A stretch of 64,000 nt of DNA, taken from an uncultured Haliea sp. Lineage in GTDB: Bacteria; Pseudomonadota; Gammaproteobacteria; Pseudomonadales; Halieaceae. Positions 56,661 through 64,000 of the stretch are shown here, piece after piece. Each line of letters starts with the position of its first letter. Positions within the stretch are counted from its first letter, which is position 1. The stretch is from positions 50,136 to 114,135 of the forward strand of contig CAJXUQ010000010.1 in the NCBI GenBank assembly GCA_913061145.1, in the 5' to 3' direction. Position numbers and translations under genes: made by a program. The notes beneath the pieces were generated by a model. It was not told the DNA's origin and searched no databases. It saw only the letters and a program-made list of their open reading frames with translations.

Positions 56661-56676
56661 TGCAGGTGGCGTGCCA
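56661..56676 (-). promoter_or_regulatory. Sigma54 promoter of the CrcZ-like RNA
   Basis: TGGCACGCCACCTGCA on the minus strand has the invariant -24 GG and -12 GC exactly 10 nt apart and matches the consensus TGGCACGnnnnTTGCW at all but one fixed position. Predicted start near 56650. CbrB, the adjacent sigma54 activator, is the obvious regulator. The upstream stretch (56677-56801) is AT-rich and could hold CbrB sites. Confidence 0.85.
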
Positions 56677-56801
56677 GAAAATTAAAAAATTAATAAAAAC
56701 AGTGTGTTAATAAAATTCGAAGGAGTTCCCTGGCGCACAAAAATTTATGTTTGTTACGCATCTACTCCGCTATATGTTACAGCGGAGGATGCGGGTAACG
56801 C

Positions 56802-58229
56802 TCAGGAGCCCGTTTTCCGGCGACGGGTGGACGCTCCGCCGCTCTTCTTGCGTGGAATCTCAAAGCGCTGGCGGCGTTCCCAGAGGCACTTGCGGCTGAT
56901 GCCGAGCTTCTGGGCAAGCTCGGTCTCGCTCATGGAATCCTGGTGTTCAAGGACAAAGCGCTGGAAATAGTCCTCCAGCGACAGGTCTTCCGCAGGATCC
57001 GAGGTGATGTTACGCGGCGCGTGGTAGGCGGTTTGTATCGCCTGTCCGCCCTGGCCACGAATGCGGTTGACGTTGACCAGTTCCAGGTCGATGCCCAGGG
57101 CTTCATTGTCGATTTCCGCATCTTCTGACAGCACCACAGCGCGCTCAATGGCGTGTTCCAGTTCGCGCACATTGCCCGGCCACTGGTAGGTGGTGATGGC
57201 CTGTATTGCTCGCGGCGAGAGTGTCATGTGGCCCTTGCCAAGGCGTTCGGACTGGATTTCCAGCATCCGCTCGGCCAGCTGCAGTATATCCTTGCCGCGC
57301 TCGCGCAGTGCGGGAAGCTGCAGGCGCAGGACGTTGATGCGGTAGTAGAGATCCTGTCGGAACAAGCCCTCTGCGGACAGGGCATGCAGGTTGCGGTGCG
57401 TGGCGCAGATCAGCCGTACGTTGACCTTGCGCGAGTGTACCGAACCAATGCGGCGGATTTCGCCCTCCTGGATAAAACGCAGGAGTCGCGCCTGGGCTTC
57501 CATGGGCAGCTCGCCAATTTCATCGAGAAACAGGGTGCCGCCGTCGGCTGCTTCGATAAGTCCCATGCGGCTGGCGTTGGCCCCGGTGAAGGCGCCCTTT
57601 TCATAACCGAACAGCTCGGATTCAATCAGCGTGTCGGGAATTGCCGCACAGTTGACGCAGATGAGGGTCTTGTCGGCGCGCTGGCTGTGCTGATGCACAC
57701 TGCGTGCTACCAGTTCCTTACCCGTTCCGGTTTCCCCCTGCACCAGCACGGTGGAATCCGTGGGGGCGACCTTACGGATATGTTCGGACAGGGTCACCAT
57801 CGCCGGGCAGTTGCCGATAATCCCCGTGACCGGGAGACTGCTGCCCGTAGTGGATGGCTCGGCGTCACCGCGGCGGGTGGGGTGGTCGGCGATGATGCGC
57901 TCTACGGCTGCAACCATGTCGCCGTGGTCAAAGGGTTTGGCGATGTAGTCCACGGCGCCCATACGCATGGAGTCGACCGCCGAACGCAGGCTCGCGTAGC
58001 TGGTCATGATCAGGACAGGGACGTCGCCGGCTTTCTTGATCAGGTCAGTGCCCGGCGCACCGGGCAGACGCAGGTCGGAGATAATCAGGTCGAAGTCTGT
58101 CAGTGTGTGCTTGGACTCCGCTTCCTGCACCGACGCCGCCTCGGCAACGCCGTAGCCATTGCGCTCCAGCAGACGCCGCAATGCCGTGCGAATGACCGAC
58201 TCGTCCTCTACCACCAAAATCTGTTGCAT
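56802..58229 (-). CDS. cbrB: Sigma54-dependent response regulator CbrB
   Basis: NtrC-type activator of 475 aa. The receiver domain has phospho-acceptor Asp52 in ISDLRLPG. The AAA+ sigma54-interaction domain has GETGTGKELVAR, the FGYEKGAFTGA loop and ADGGTLFLDEIGELP. A C-terminal Fis-type helix-turn-helix (ETELAQKLGISRKCLWERRQ) completes it. Start ATG 58229 has a perfect AGGAGGT 8 nt upstream. With CbrA it senses carbon/nitrogen status and, in Pseudomonas, activates crcZ. Gene order cbrA-cbrB-[RNA]-pcnB supports the assignment. Confidence 0.93.
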   Translation of the reverse strand: MQQILVVEDESVIRTALRRLLERNGYGVAEAASVQEAESKHTLTDFDLIISDLRLPGAPGTDLIKKAGDVPVLIMTSYASLRSAVDSMRMGAVDYIAKPFDHGDMVAAVERIIADHPTRRGDAEPSTTGSSLPVTGIIGNCPAMVTLSEHIRKVAPTDSTVLVQGETGTGKELVARSVHQHSQRADKTLICVNCAAIPDTLIESELFGYEKGAFTGANASRMGLIEAADGGTLFLDEIGELPMEAQARLLRFIQEGEIRRIGSVHSRKVNVRLICATHRNLHALSAEGLFRQDLYYRINVLRLQLPALRERGKDILQLAERMLEIQSERLGKGHMTLSPRAIQAITTYQWPGNVRELEHAIERAVVLSEDAEIDNEALGIDLELVNVNRIRGQGGQAIQTAYHAPRNITSDPAEDLSLEDYFQRFVLEHQDSMSETELAQKLGISRKCLWERRQRFEIPRKKSGGASTRRRKTGS

Positions 58230-58294
58230 GCGTTGTTACCTCCTGAACGCAAGCTACACAACATACCCTTGCTGCCCATTTTTTTCCAGTCGGT

Positions 58295-61294
58295 TCAGGC
58301 GCTTGGGTTGTCACCGAGTGTTACAGCATCGTGGGTGCCATAGTGCCCGCGCGGTAGCTGCAAGGTGAATCGTGTACCCGGTCGCTCTGCGGGCCCGACC
58401 GGGCTCTGGATGTGAACAGAGCCCTGCATGTCTTCCATGATGCTGTAGACCAGGGCCAGTCCCAACCCTGTGCCCTCGCCGGGCTCCTTGGTGGTGAAGA
58501 AGGGTTCGAATACCTGGCTCTGCAGGGACGCCGGGATGCCGCTGCCCTCGTCCTCAACCGCGATGGATACGCGCTCCGCTTGCGCAAGGGCGCTGACCGT
58601 AACCCGGGCGTCCGCCGGGCTTGCATCGCGGGCATTGCCCAGCAGGTTCACGAAGACCTGCAGCAGGCGCTGGGCATCGGCGTGTACCAGCAGTTCACGG
58701 TGACAGTGGTTCTCGAAGCGCATGGGTCTGGCCTGGTGGTCCAGTTGCAGCAGATGAATGGCCTCGTCCACGCAATCCGCAAGGTTGCAGGGCTCCAGGT
58801 GTACATCGCCGGCGCCGGAACCCACGTGGGAGAAATTGACCAGGGAGTCGACGATGCGGCTGATGCGGTCTGTCTGCCGGAGAATGTCCTGCGCCGCACT
58901 GCGCACTTCTGCAGGGTCATCCTCATAGGCGAGATTCTGCGCCAGGCAGGCGATGCCGGTAACCGGGTTGCCGATCTCATGCGCGACGCCGGCGGCGAGG
59001 CGCCCGATCGAGGCCAGTCGCTCGCTGTGCAGCAGTTCCTGCTCCAGTCGCTCGTAATCTGAGATGTCCTCGATCAACACCAGTTGATCACCGTTGTGTG
59101 CCCCACCTGCGCTGGCCTTGTGCAGGCTGACCCAGCGCGTTGCGCCATCCTCCAGCACCACCTCCCGCTTCAACACCGTGTCGGCGCCCTCGCTGAGAAA
59201 TTGCCCGATGACCTGCCCCCAGGGTGGTGGCAGGGACTCCAGCAAAGAGCCGAGCACCGCGCTGGAGGCAATGCCGGTGATGCTCTGCATGCTGCGGTTC
59301 CATAGCAGCAGCTCACGGTCCGGCGCCAATGAGCAGACCCCGATGGGCAGGTTGTCCAGTGTTTTGCGGTAGTGCAGGCGCAGGTTGTCGAGCTCTGCGG
59401 CGAGGCCGGTGAACTGCCCCCCCGCCCGGTCCAGCCGGCGTTCGATGAGGAACAGGTCCTCGCTGCTGCCGCCCGGGTTGTTGTCGAAGGGGATGCAGCG
59501 GCTGACGATGGAATGGGCCACGGCAGGCCCCAGCAGGCCCGACAGATTGGCTTCGATACGGCTGCGCAGCCGACGCAGCGCGTAGGGCCGGGATTCGCTG
59601 TGGTCAAACTGCAACTCGCGCAGGGCCCGGGACACCTCCAGCTGCGCCGTTGCCTCACCCAGTGCCAGCGCAAGCTGCTCGGTGAATTCCTGCGCACTGC
59701 GCAGCGTCAGCGTGCGTCGCGGTGAGCGGCTCAACACATCCATGGAGCAGATTTCCGCAGCCACGCGCTCCTCATCCGAAGGTTGGCTGAGCAGTGACAC
59801 CAGCACGAACAACGCCACGTTGACGCCCAGTGCGGCAAGGCTCGCTGCGGCCCAGGCGGTGTCGGTGCCGGCGAACCAGCGTTCGGCAAGGGCCGCCATC
59901 CAGGCGGGCTGGTCGATGCCCAGTACCGGCAGCAGCAGCAGGACGAACCACAGCAGCAACCCGCCAGCGAGGCCGCTCACCAGTCCCTTGCGATTGGCCC
60001 CGGCCCAGTAGGGTGTGGCGACGATCCCAGGCAGGAAATGCAGCGTTCCGGAGAACGCCACCAGGCCAAGCTGCGCGAGGCTGTGTTTGCCATTGACGGC
60101 GACGAAGAAGCCGTAGCCGGCGAGGATCAGCAGCGCAATCAGGGAGCGGCGCAACCATTTCAGCTGGTCGTACAGCGACTGGTCGGTGCGAATCTGCAGC
60201 AGTTGCCGGGGCAGAATCAGGTGGTTCAGGCACATGTTGGCGAGTGCCAGTGTGGCGACGATGATGGCGGTGCTGGCGGCAGACAGCCCCGCTACGAACG
60301 CCAGCGCGGCAAATCCGGGCGACTGCAGGCCGATGCCGATAGCGAGCCCGGTGTAGCCCGCTGGCAGGTCGTGCGGCAGCCGCATACCGGCCCAGGCCAG
60401 TGGCAGCACGGGCAGTGCCAGTAACAGTAGATACAGGGGCAGGCCCCAGCTGGCGGCCCGCAGGTCCTGCGACTCCTTGTTCTCGGCAAAGGCCATGTGG
60501 AACAGGTGAGGCATGCACACGGCGCCGGCGAAGAACACCAGCAGCAGCACCCGCGCCGCGTCTCCGGCGACGGGCTGTTGGATCACCGCCTGTGCTGCCG
60601 GGGTGGCCGCGAGCCAGGCCTCCAGCCCTGCAAATCCGCCGAACACCTCCTTCACCGCAATGGCCATCATCAGCAGCATGGCGGCCAGCTTCACCAGCGA
60701 CTCGAAGGCCACCGCGGTCACCAGGCCGATATTGCGCCGCTGCGAGGTGAGGTTGCGGGTGCCGAACAGGATGGCGAAGATGATGATAATGAGGCAGAAC
60801 ATGAGTGCCAGGGTGTCCTGCCGCTGTGCTGCGGGCATCAGCCGGTCCGGTGCGCCCGCAAGAATGTGAATGCTGTCGGCCACGGCCTGGATCTGCAGCG
60901 CCAGCAGGGGCATCAGGGTCAGGCACATCGCCAGCGTCACCGCACCGCCCACGCGGTGACTGCGGAAGCGGAAGGTCAGCACGTCGGCCAGCGAGGCCAG
61001 CTGGTACACCCGGCACAGTCGCAGCAGTGGCAGCAGCAGGAGGGTCGCCATGAGAAACATCAGCACCACGCCGGTGTAGTAGAGAAGAAAGCCGTAACCG
61101 AAGCGGTAGGCGAGCTCGAAGATGGCATTGCTGGCGATGGCGCAGGCAATCACGGCCAGTGACAGCACGTAGGTGGCCGGGTGGTGGGTGATGCGGCGCG
61201 GCAGGATGCCGCGGTCTGCAAGGTGGGCCACAAGGAACAGCACCAGCAGGTAGCCGACGATGGCGAGCAGGATCTCCGGGAGGCTAAAGCTCAT
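58295..61294 (-). CDS. cbrA: Transporter-fused sensor histidine kinase CbrA
   Basis: The 999-aa product has an N-terminal sodium/solute-symporter-like domain with about 13 membrane helices (1 to about 495). A linker and PAS-like region (about 650-745: NLPIGVCSLAPDRELLLWNRSMQSI) follow. The kinase core has VAHEIGNPVTG with phospho-accepting His772, VNLLGNARDAS, EDEGSGIP and GEGTGLGLALVYS. This SLC5-STAC-kinase architecture is typical of CbrA. ATG 61294 lies inside the end of the short upstream gene. The signal sensed is not known; in Pseudomonas the symporter domain has been linked to histidine uptake. Confidence 0.93.
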   Translation of the reverse strand: MSFSLPEILLAIVGYLLVLFLVAHLADRGILPRRITHHPATYVLSLAVIACAIASNAIFELAYRFGYGFLLYYTGVVLMFLMATLLLLPLLRLCRVYQLASLADVLTFRFRSHRVGGAVTLAMCLTLMPLLALQIQAVADSIHILAGAPDRLMPAAQRQDTLALMFCLIIIIFAILFGTRNLTSQRRNIGLVTAVAFESLVKLAAMLLMMAIAVKEVFGGFAGLEAWLAATPAAQAVIQQPVAGDAARVLLLVFFAGAVCMPHLFHMAFAENKESQDLRAASWGLPLYLLLLALPVLPLAWAGMRLPHDLPAGYTGLAIGIGLQSPGFAALAFVAGLSAASTAIIVATLALANMCLNHLILPRQLLQIRTDQSLYDQLKWLRRSLIALLILAGYGFFVAVNGKHSLAQLGLVAFSGTLHFLPGIVATPYWAGANRKGLVSGLAGGLLLWFVLLLLPVLGIDQPAWMAALAERWFAGTDTAWAAASLAALGVNVALFVLVSLLSQPSDEERVAAEICSMDVLSRSPRRTLTLRSAQEFTEQLALALGEATAQLEVSRALRELQFDHSESRPYALRRLRSRIEANLSGLLGPAVAHSIVSRCIPFDNNPGGSSEDLFLIERRLDRAGGQFTGLAAELDNLRLHYRKTLDNLPIGVCSLAPDRELLLWNRSMQSITGIASSAVLGSLLESLPPPWGQVIGQFLSEGADTVLKREVVLEDGATRWVSLHKASAGGAHNGDQLVLIEDISDYERLEQELLHSERLASIGRLAAGVAHEIGNPVTGIACLAQNLAYEDDPAEVRSAAQDILRQTDRISRIVDSLVNFSHVGSGAGDVHLEPCNLADCVDEAIHLLQLDHQARPMRFENHCHRELLVHADAQRLLQVFVNLLGNARDASPADARVTVSALAQAERVSIAVEDEGSGIPASLQSQVFEPFFTTKEPGEGTGLGLALVYSIMEDMQGSVHIQSPVGPAERPGTRFTLQLPRGHYGTHDAVTLGDNPSA

Positions 61295-61460
61295 CGGTGT
61301 GGCGTCGGAACTGGTTGGACCAGGCGGCAACAATCGCCGCCAGCCAGAGCAGGAAAGGCCGGTACCAGCCGGCATCCGCGGCCCACAGCCACTGCTCTAT
61401 GGCGGGCATGAAGATGAAGGCCAGCCCCATGAGCAGGAGCAGGGCGCGGTTGATGTACAT
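61284..61460 (-). CDS. cbrX: CbrX-like 58-residue membrane peptide
   Basis: A short gene (ATG 61460, TAG at 61284) preceded by GGGG 7 nt upstream. The peptide begins MYINRALLLLMGLAFIFMP and has a second hydrophobic stretch WYRPFLLWLAAIVAAW before a basic end NQFRRHTDEL, so it probably spans the membrane twice. It overlaps the cbrA start by 11 nt, which implies translational coupling. A small gene in exactly this position, cbrX, is known in Pseudomonas putida, where it couples to cbrA translation. Confidence 0.8.
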   Translation of the reverse strand: MYINRALLLLMGLAFIFMPAIEQWLWAADAGWYRPFLLWLAAIVAAWSNQFRRHTDEL

Positions 61461-61526
61461 GTAAAGGCCCCGTCGTCGCCGTGGTCATGGATACTACGCA
61501 AGCTGCATCGCACGGTAAAGCGCGTG

Positions 61527-62444
61527 TCAGTGCGCGGCAGTTGCTGACACCACAGGCTGTGCGGGCACCGCGGCAGGTTCCCAGTGCGCCAGAGCAAACG
61601 CGAGCAGCGCCTCGACACTGGAGACCTCTGCCGGTGGCGCTGTCTGGCCGAGGGCGGTAAGGGCGGCACGCAGGTTGTGAGCCGGCGCCGTGGCCTCGAG
61701 TGGTGGGGCCAGATTCTGCTTGCTCAGCTTCTGTCCGCTGCGGTCCGTGAGCACCGGGATGTGGGCGTAGCGGGGAGATGCGTAGCCCAGCAGCTGTTGC
61801 AGCAACCGCTGCCGCGGCGTGGAGTCGAGCAGGTCGGCACCGCGTACCACGTCGGTAATGCCCTGGGCCGCATCGTCAACGACCACGGCGAGCTGGTAGG
61901 CATAGAGCCCGTCCTTGCGTCGCACAACAAAGTCGCGCAGCGTCGCGCCCAGTGGCCAGTCCTGCTCTCCTTGCCAGGTGTCCTGCCAGTGAGCCGAGAA
62001 TGTGGCAGGTACTGAGACGCGCAGGGCATACGGGGAGGCGGGTCTTTCCGGCGCGCCCCGCTGATGGCAGCCCCGCTCACGGCAGCCCCGCCTACAGTCA
62101 CCCATGGGTCCGAGTTCACGGCGGCTGCAGGCGCAGGCGAACAGGTGTCCGCCCGCCTGCAGCGCAGCGAGCGCGCTGTCGTAGGCGGCACTGCGCTGGC
62201 TCTGCCAGAGCACGCTGTCATCCCAGTGCAGTCCGTGGCGCTGCAGGCAGTGCAGTATCGCGTCAGCGGCGCCCGCCTGTTCGCGTGGCGGGTCAATATC
62301 TTCAATGCGTAGCAGCCAGCGGCCCCCGGCGTGACGTGCCTCCAGCCAGCTGGCGAGGGCGGCGAGCAGCGATCCCAGGTGCAGGGGGCCAGTAGGAGAG
62401 GGGGCGAAGCGGCCGCGGTAGGCGCTGTGGCCGGCGGTGGACAT
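61527..62444 (-). CDS. gluQ: Glutamyl-Q tRNA(Asp) synthetase
   Basis: Truncated glutamyl-tRNA-synthetase paralogue that attaches glutamate to queuosine 34 of tRNA-Asp. The 305-aa protein has only the catalytic core, with no anticodon-binding domain. FAPSPTGPLHLGSL replaces HIGH. A Cys-rich zinc site (CACSRRELG...CRRGCRERGC) and KLSKQN in place of KMSKS are visible. ATG 62444. Placed between dksA and cbrXAB as in Pseudomonas. Confidence 0.96.
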   Translation of the reverse strand: MSTAGHSAYRGRFAPSPTGPLHLGSLLAALASWLEARHAGGRWLLRIEDIDPPREQAGAADAILHCLQRHGLHWDDSVLWQSQRSAAYDSALAALQAGGHLFACACSRRELGPMGDCRRGCRERGCHQRGAPERPASPYALRVSVPATFSAHWQDTWQGEQDWPLGATLRDFVVRRKDGLYAYQLAVVVDDAAQGITDVVRGADLLDSTPRQRLLQQLLGYASPRYAHIPVLTDRSGQKLSKQNLAPPLEATAPAHNLRAALTALGQTAPPAEVSSVEALLAFALAHWEPAAVPAQPVVSATAAH

Positions 62445-62526
62445 GGAAGGGATGATACGTCGTCAGCGCAGGACGGCCGCTGGCGGCCCGCCTGCTGCGA
62501 GCCGCGCGGTGCCTGCGTTCGGGCTG

Positions 62527-63000
62527 TTAACCCTTTTCCTGCCTTTCCTTGATTTCATCAAGGGTCTTGCAGTCAATGCACAAGGTCGCCGTAGGCCGGG
62601 CTTCCAGCCGCTTGATGCCGATTTCCACACCGCAGGCATCGCAGAAGCCGTAGTCATCCTGATTGATGCGCTCGATCGTGCTGTCGATTTTCTTGATCAG
62701 CTTGCGTTCACGGTCCCGGGTGCGCAGTTCAAGGCTGAATTCCTCTTCCTGCGTGGCGCGGTCAGCGGGGTCCGGGAAGTTCGCGGCCTCGTCTTTCATG
62801 TGGCTGACGGTACGATCCACTTCCTGCATCAACTCCGACTTCCAGTTGAGCAGGATGCTGCGAAAATGCTCCAGCTGCTTGTCGCTCATGTACTCTTCGC
62901 CGCGCTTCGGCTTGTAGGGCTCGAAGTTCTTGAACTCCGTGCTCGCTGAGGTACTCGCGCTGGCGGTTTTTGCCGGCGCTTTCTTTGCTGCTTTGGGCAT
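62527..63000 (-). CDS. dksA: RNA polymerase-binding transcription factor DksA
   Basis: Binds the polymerase secondary channel and mediates ppGpp control, like GreA at the other end of the window. The 157-aa protein has the coiled-coil with tip FPDPADRATQEEE (the essential Asp pair) and the C4 zinc finger CDACG...CIDCK. ATG 63000 (MPKAAKKAPAKT) is preferred; the longer frame upstream is not family-like. Divergent from the aminotransferase gene, with 219 bp between. Confidence 0.97.
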   Translation of the reverse strand: MPKAAKKAPAKTASASTSASTEFKNFEPYKPKRGEEYMSDKQLEHFRSILLNWKSELMQEVDRTVSHMKDEAANFPDPADRATQEEEFSLELRTRDRERKLIKKIDSTIERINQDDYGFCDACGVEIGIKRLEARPTATLCIDCKTLDEIKERQEKG

Positions 63001-63219
63001 GGCTGGGTCCCCATATGGATCGGGTGGTTCGAAAACCCACCGGAGTGGGCGCGTCGACGCGGGGCGCCGGCGATTAAGCGCCGAGAAACTACCAGATATC
63101 ACCTCGCTTCGCCACAAAATTCGCAGCTGCGGAGCGCGTCTGCAGGTACGACATTCCCGGTGCTAACACCACGCGCCCGGCGTTGCTAGAATGGGCTCTT
63201 TGCCCAGCGTGGGGAGCCA

Positions 63220-64000
63220 ATGACAACACCTTCCAGGGAATTCCGTTTCGCCGACCGCATTGCCGATATCGAACCGTTCCGTGTCGTGGAGGTGCTTACC
63301 CGGGCGTCTGAACTTGCCGCCGCCGGGCGCGACATCGTGCACCTGGCGGCGGGGGCACCGGATTTTGTGACCGCTGCACCCATCGTCGAGGCCGGTCGCC
63401 AGGCGCTCGCCGATGGGCACACCCATTACTCGCCGTCGGGCGGTTTACCCGCGCTGCGGGAGGCGTTGTCCGCACACTATGCACGTGAATACGGCCTTGA
63501 TATCGACCCCCGGCGCATCATGGTGACGCCGGGCGCCTCGGGCGCCCTGTTGCTGCTGAGTGCGCTGCTGCTCAACCCCGGTGACGGCATGCTGTTGACT
63601 GACCCCGGTTATCCCTGCAACCGGCATTTCATGCGCCTGGTCGAAGGACGCGGACAGCTGGTGCCGGTGGATGCCACGACCCGCTTTCAACTCACCGGTG
63701 CCCTCGCGGCAGCACACTGGCGCGAGAACACCGTGGGCGCGATGGTCGCCTCGCCTGCCAACCCCACCGGCACCTCTCTCTCGCTGGCAGAGCTGGCGGA
63801 CCTGTCCGCCGCGGTGCGCGCGCACAACGGCCATCTGATCGTGGATGAGATCTACCATGGCCTGGGCTATGACGGCCCCACGCGCTCGGTTCTGGAGGTG
63901 GATCCGGACGCGTTTGTGGTCAACAGCTTTTCCAAGTACTTCGGCATGACCGGGTGGCGGCTGGGGTGGCTGGTGGCGCCCGAAGCCGCTGTACCCGGCC
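63220..64000 (+). CDS. Pyridoxal-phosphate class I/II aminotransferase (3' end cut by window)
   Basis: The first 260 residues of an aspartate-aminotransferase-type enzyme. The start is ATG 63220 with GGGGAGCC upstream. The visible sequence includes LAAGAPDF, HYSPSGGLPALREAL, GASGALLLLSALLL, TDPGYPCN, SPANPTGTSLS, VDEIYHGLGYDG, the PLP-lysine motif NSFSKYFGMTGWRLGW (Lys near residue 244), and the open C-terminal part. A similar aminotransferase gene flanks dksA in Pseudomonas. Donor specificity cannot be told; no stop codon is reached before base 64000. Confidence 0.93.
   Translation, partial: MTTPSREFRFADRIADIEPFRVVEVLTRASELAAAGRDIVHLAAGAPDFVTAAPIVEAGRQALADGHTHYSPSGGLPALREALSAHYAREYGLDIDPRRIMVTPGASGALLLLSALLLNPGDGMLLTDPGYPCNRHFMRLVEGRGQLVPVDATTRFQLTGALAAAHWRENTVGAMVASPANPTGTSLSLAELADLSAAVRAHNGHLIVDEIYHGLGYDGPTRSVLEVDPDAFVVNSFSKYFGMTGWRLGWLVAPEAAVPG

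Noticed and set aside
57153..58343. 396-codon plus-strand frame over cbrB
   Set aside because: CbrB on the minus strand has receiver, AAA+ and Fis domains; the plus frame has no motif.

Overview
The window is GC-rich and comes from a gammaproteobacterium of the Pseudomonas / marine Cellvibrionales-Halieaceae type. The assignment rests on gene order rather than on any single gene. carAB-greA, yhbY, rlmE-ftsH-folP-glmM-tpiA-secG-tRNA-Leu(GAG), then tRNA-fMet-rimP-nusA-infB-rbfA-truB-rpsO-pnp, and on the other strand dksA-gluQ-cbrX-cbrA-cbrB-(small RNA)-pcnB-folK-panB-panC, is essentially the Pseudomonas order. TonB-receptor, sulfotransferase and VOC-rich accessory genes fit a marine heterotroph. 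Species cannot be named from the sequence alone.

Layout. 1-4754: carA (5' end cut by the window), carB, greA. 4781-16069: an accessory cell-surface polysaccharide block between greA and yhbY. It holds five rightward genes (exported/membrane unknown, GT-C-like membrane protein, fatty-acid-hydroxylase-like protein, GT4, heparinase-like) facing four leftward genes (AlkP-like, GT4, GT2, flippase). 16092-22877: the conserved housekeeping run from yhbY to secG and tRNA-Leu. 22878-41390: a second accessory block lying exactly between tRNA-Leu and tRNA-fMet. It holds a ClC channel, TonB receptor, LuxR-type regulator, MFS transporter, TauD-like dioxygenase with an N-acyl-D-amino-acid-deacylase-like amidohydrolase, DUF3604 protein, a tyrosine-catabolic trio (hppD, VOC, fumarylacetoacetase), LLM oxidoreductase, zinc alcohol dehydrogenase, sulfotransferase and another VOC protein. 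41449-50438: the metY-rimP-nusA-infB-rbfA-truB-rpsO-pnp translation/RNA operon with its promoter and terminators. 50464-63000, minus strand: dksA, gluQ, the CbrXAB regulatory system, pcnB-folK-dNK-panB-panC and a GntP-family permease. 63220-64000: start of a class I/II aminotransferase.

The most interesting signal is in 56375-56801, between cbrB and pcnB, where Pseudomonas carries the CrcZ small RNA. On the minus strand this region shows a near-perfect sigma54 promoter (56661-56676), four A-rich AAnAAnAA motifs of the kind bound by Hfq/Crc, and an internal tandem duplication in which each copy ends in the same 16-nt block and a hairpin. A terminator-like hairpin with a T-run follows near 56400. 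A short membrane-peptide gene upstream of and overlapping cbrA (58 aa, 61284-61460) matches CbrX. In the same window the GntP permease has an AAnAAnAA motif overlapping its Shine-Dalgarno, so regulator, sponge RNA and a candidate target may all be present here.

Other points of interest are a partial duplication of the tRNA-Leu 3' end, a palindrome overlapping the -35 box of hppD, an AlkP-family protein with substituted metal-ligand positions, and repeated TTG starts at stop-overlapping junctions.
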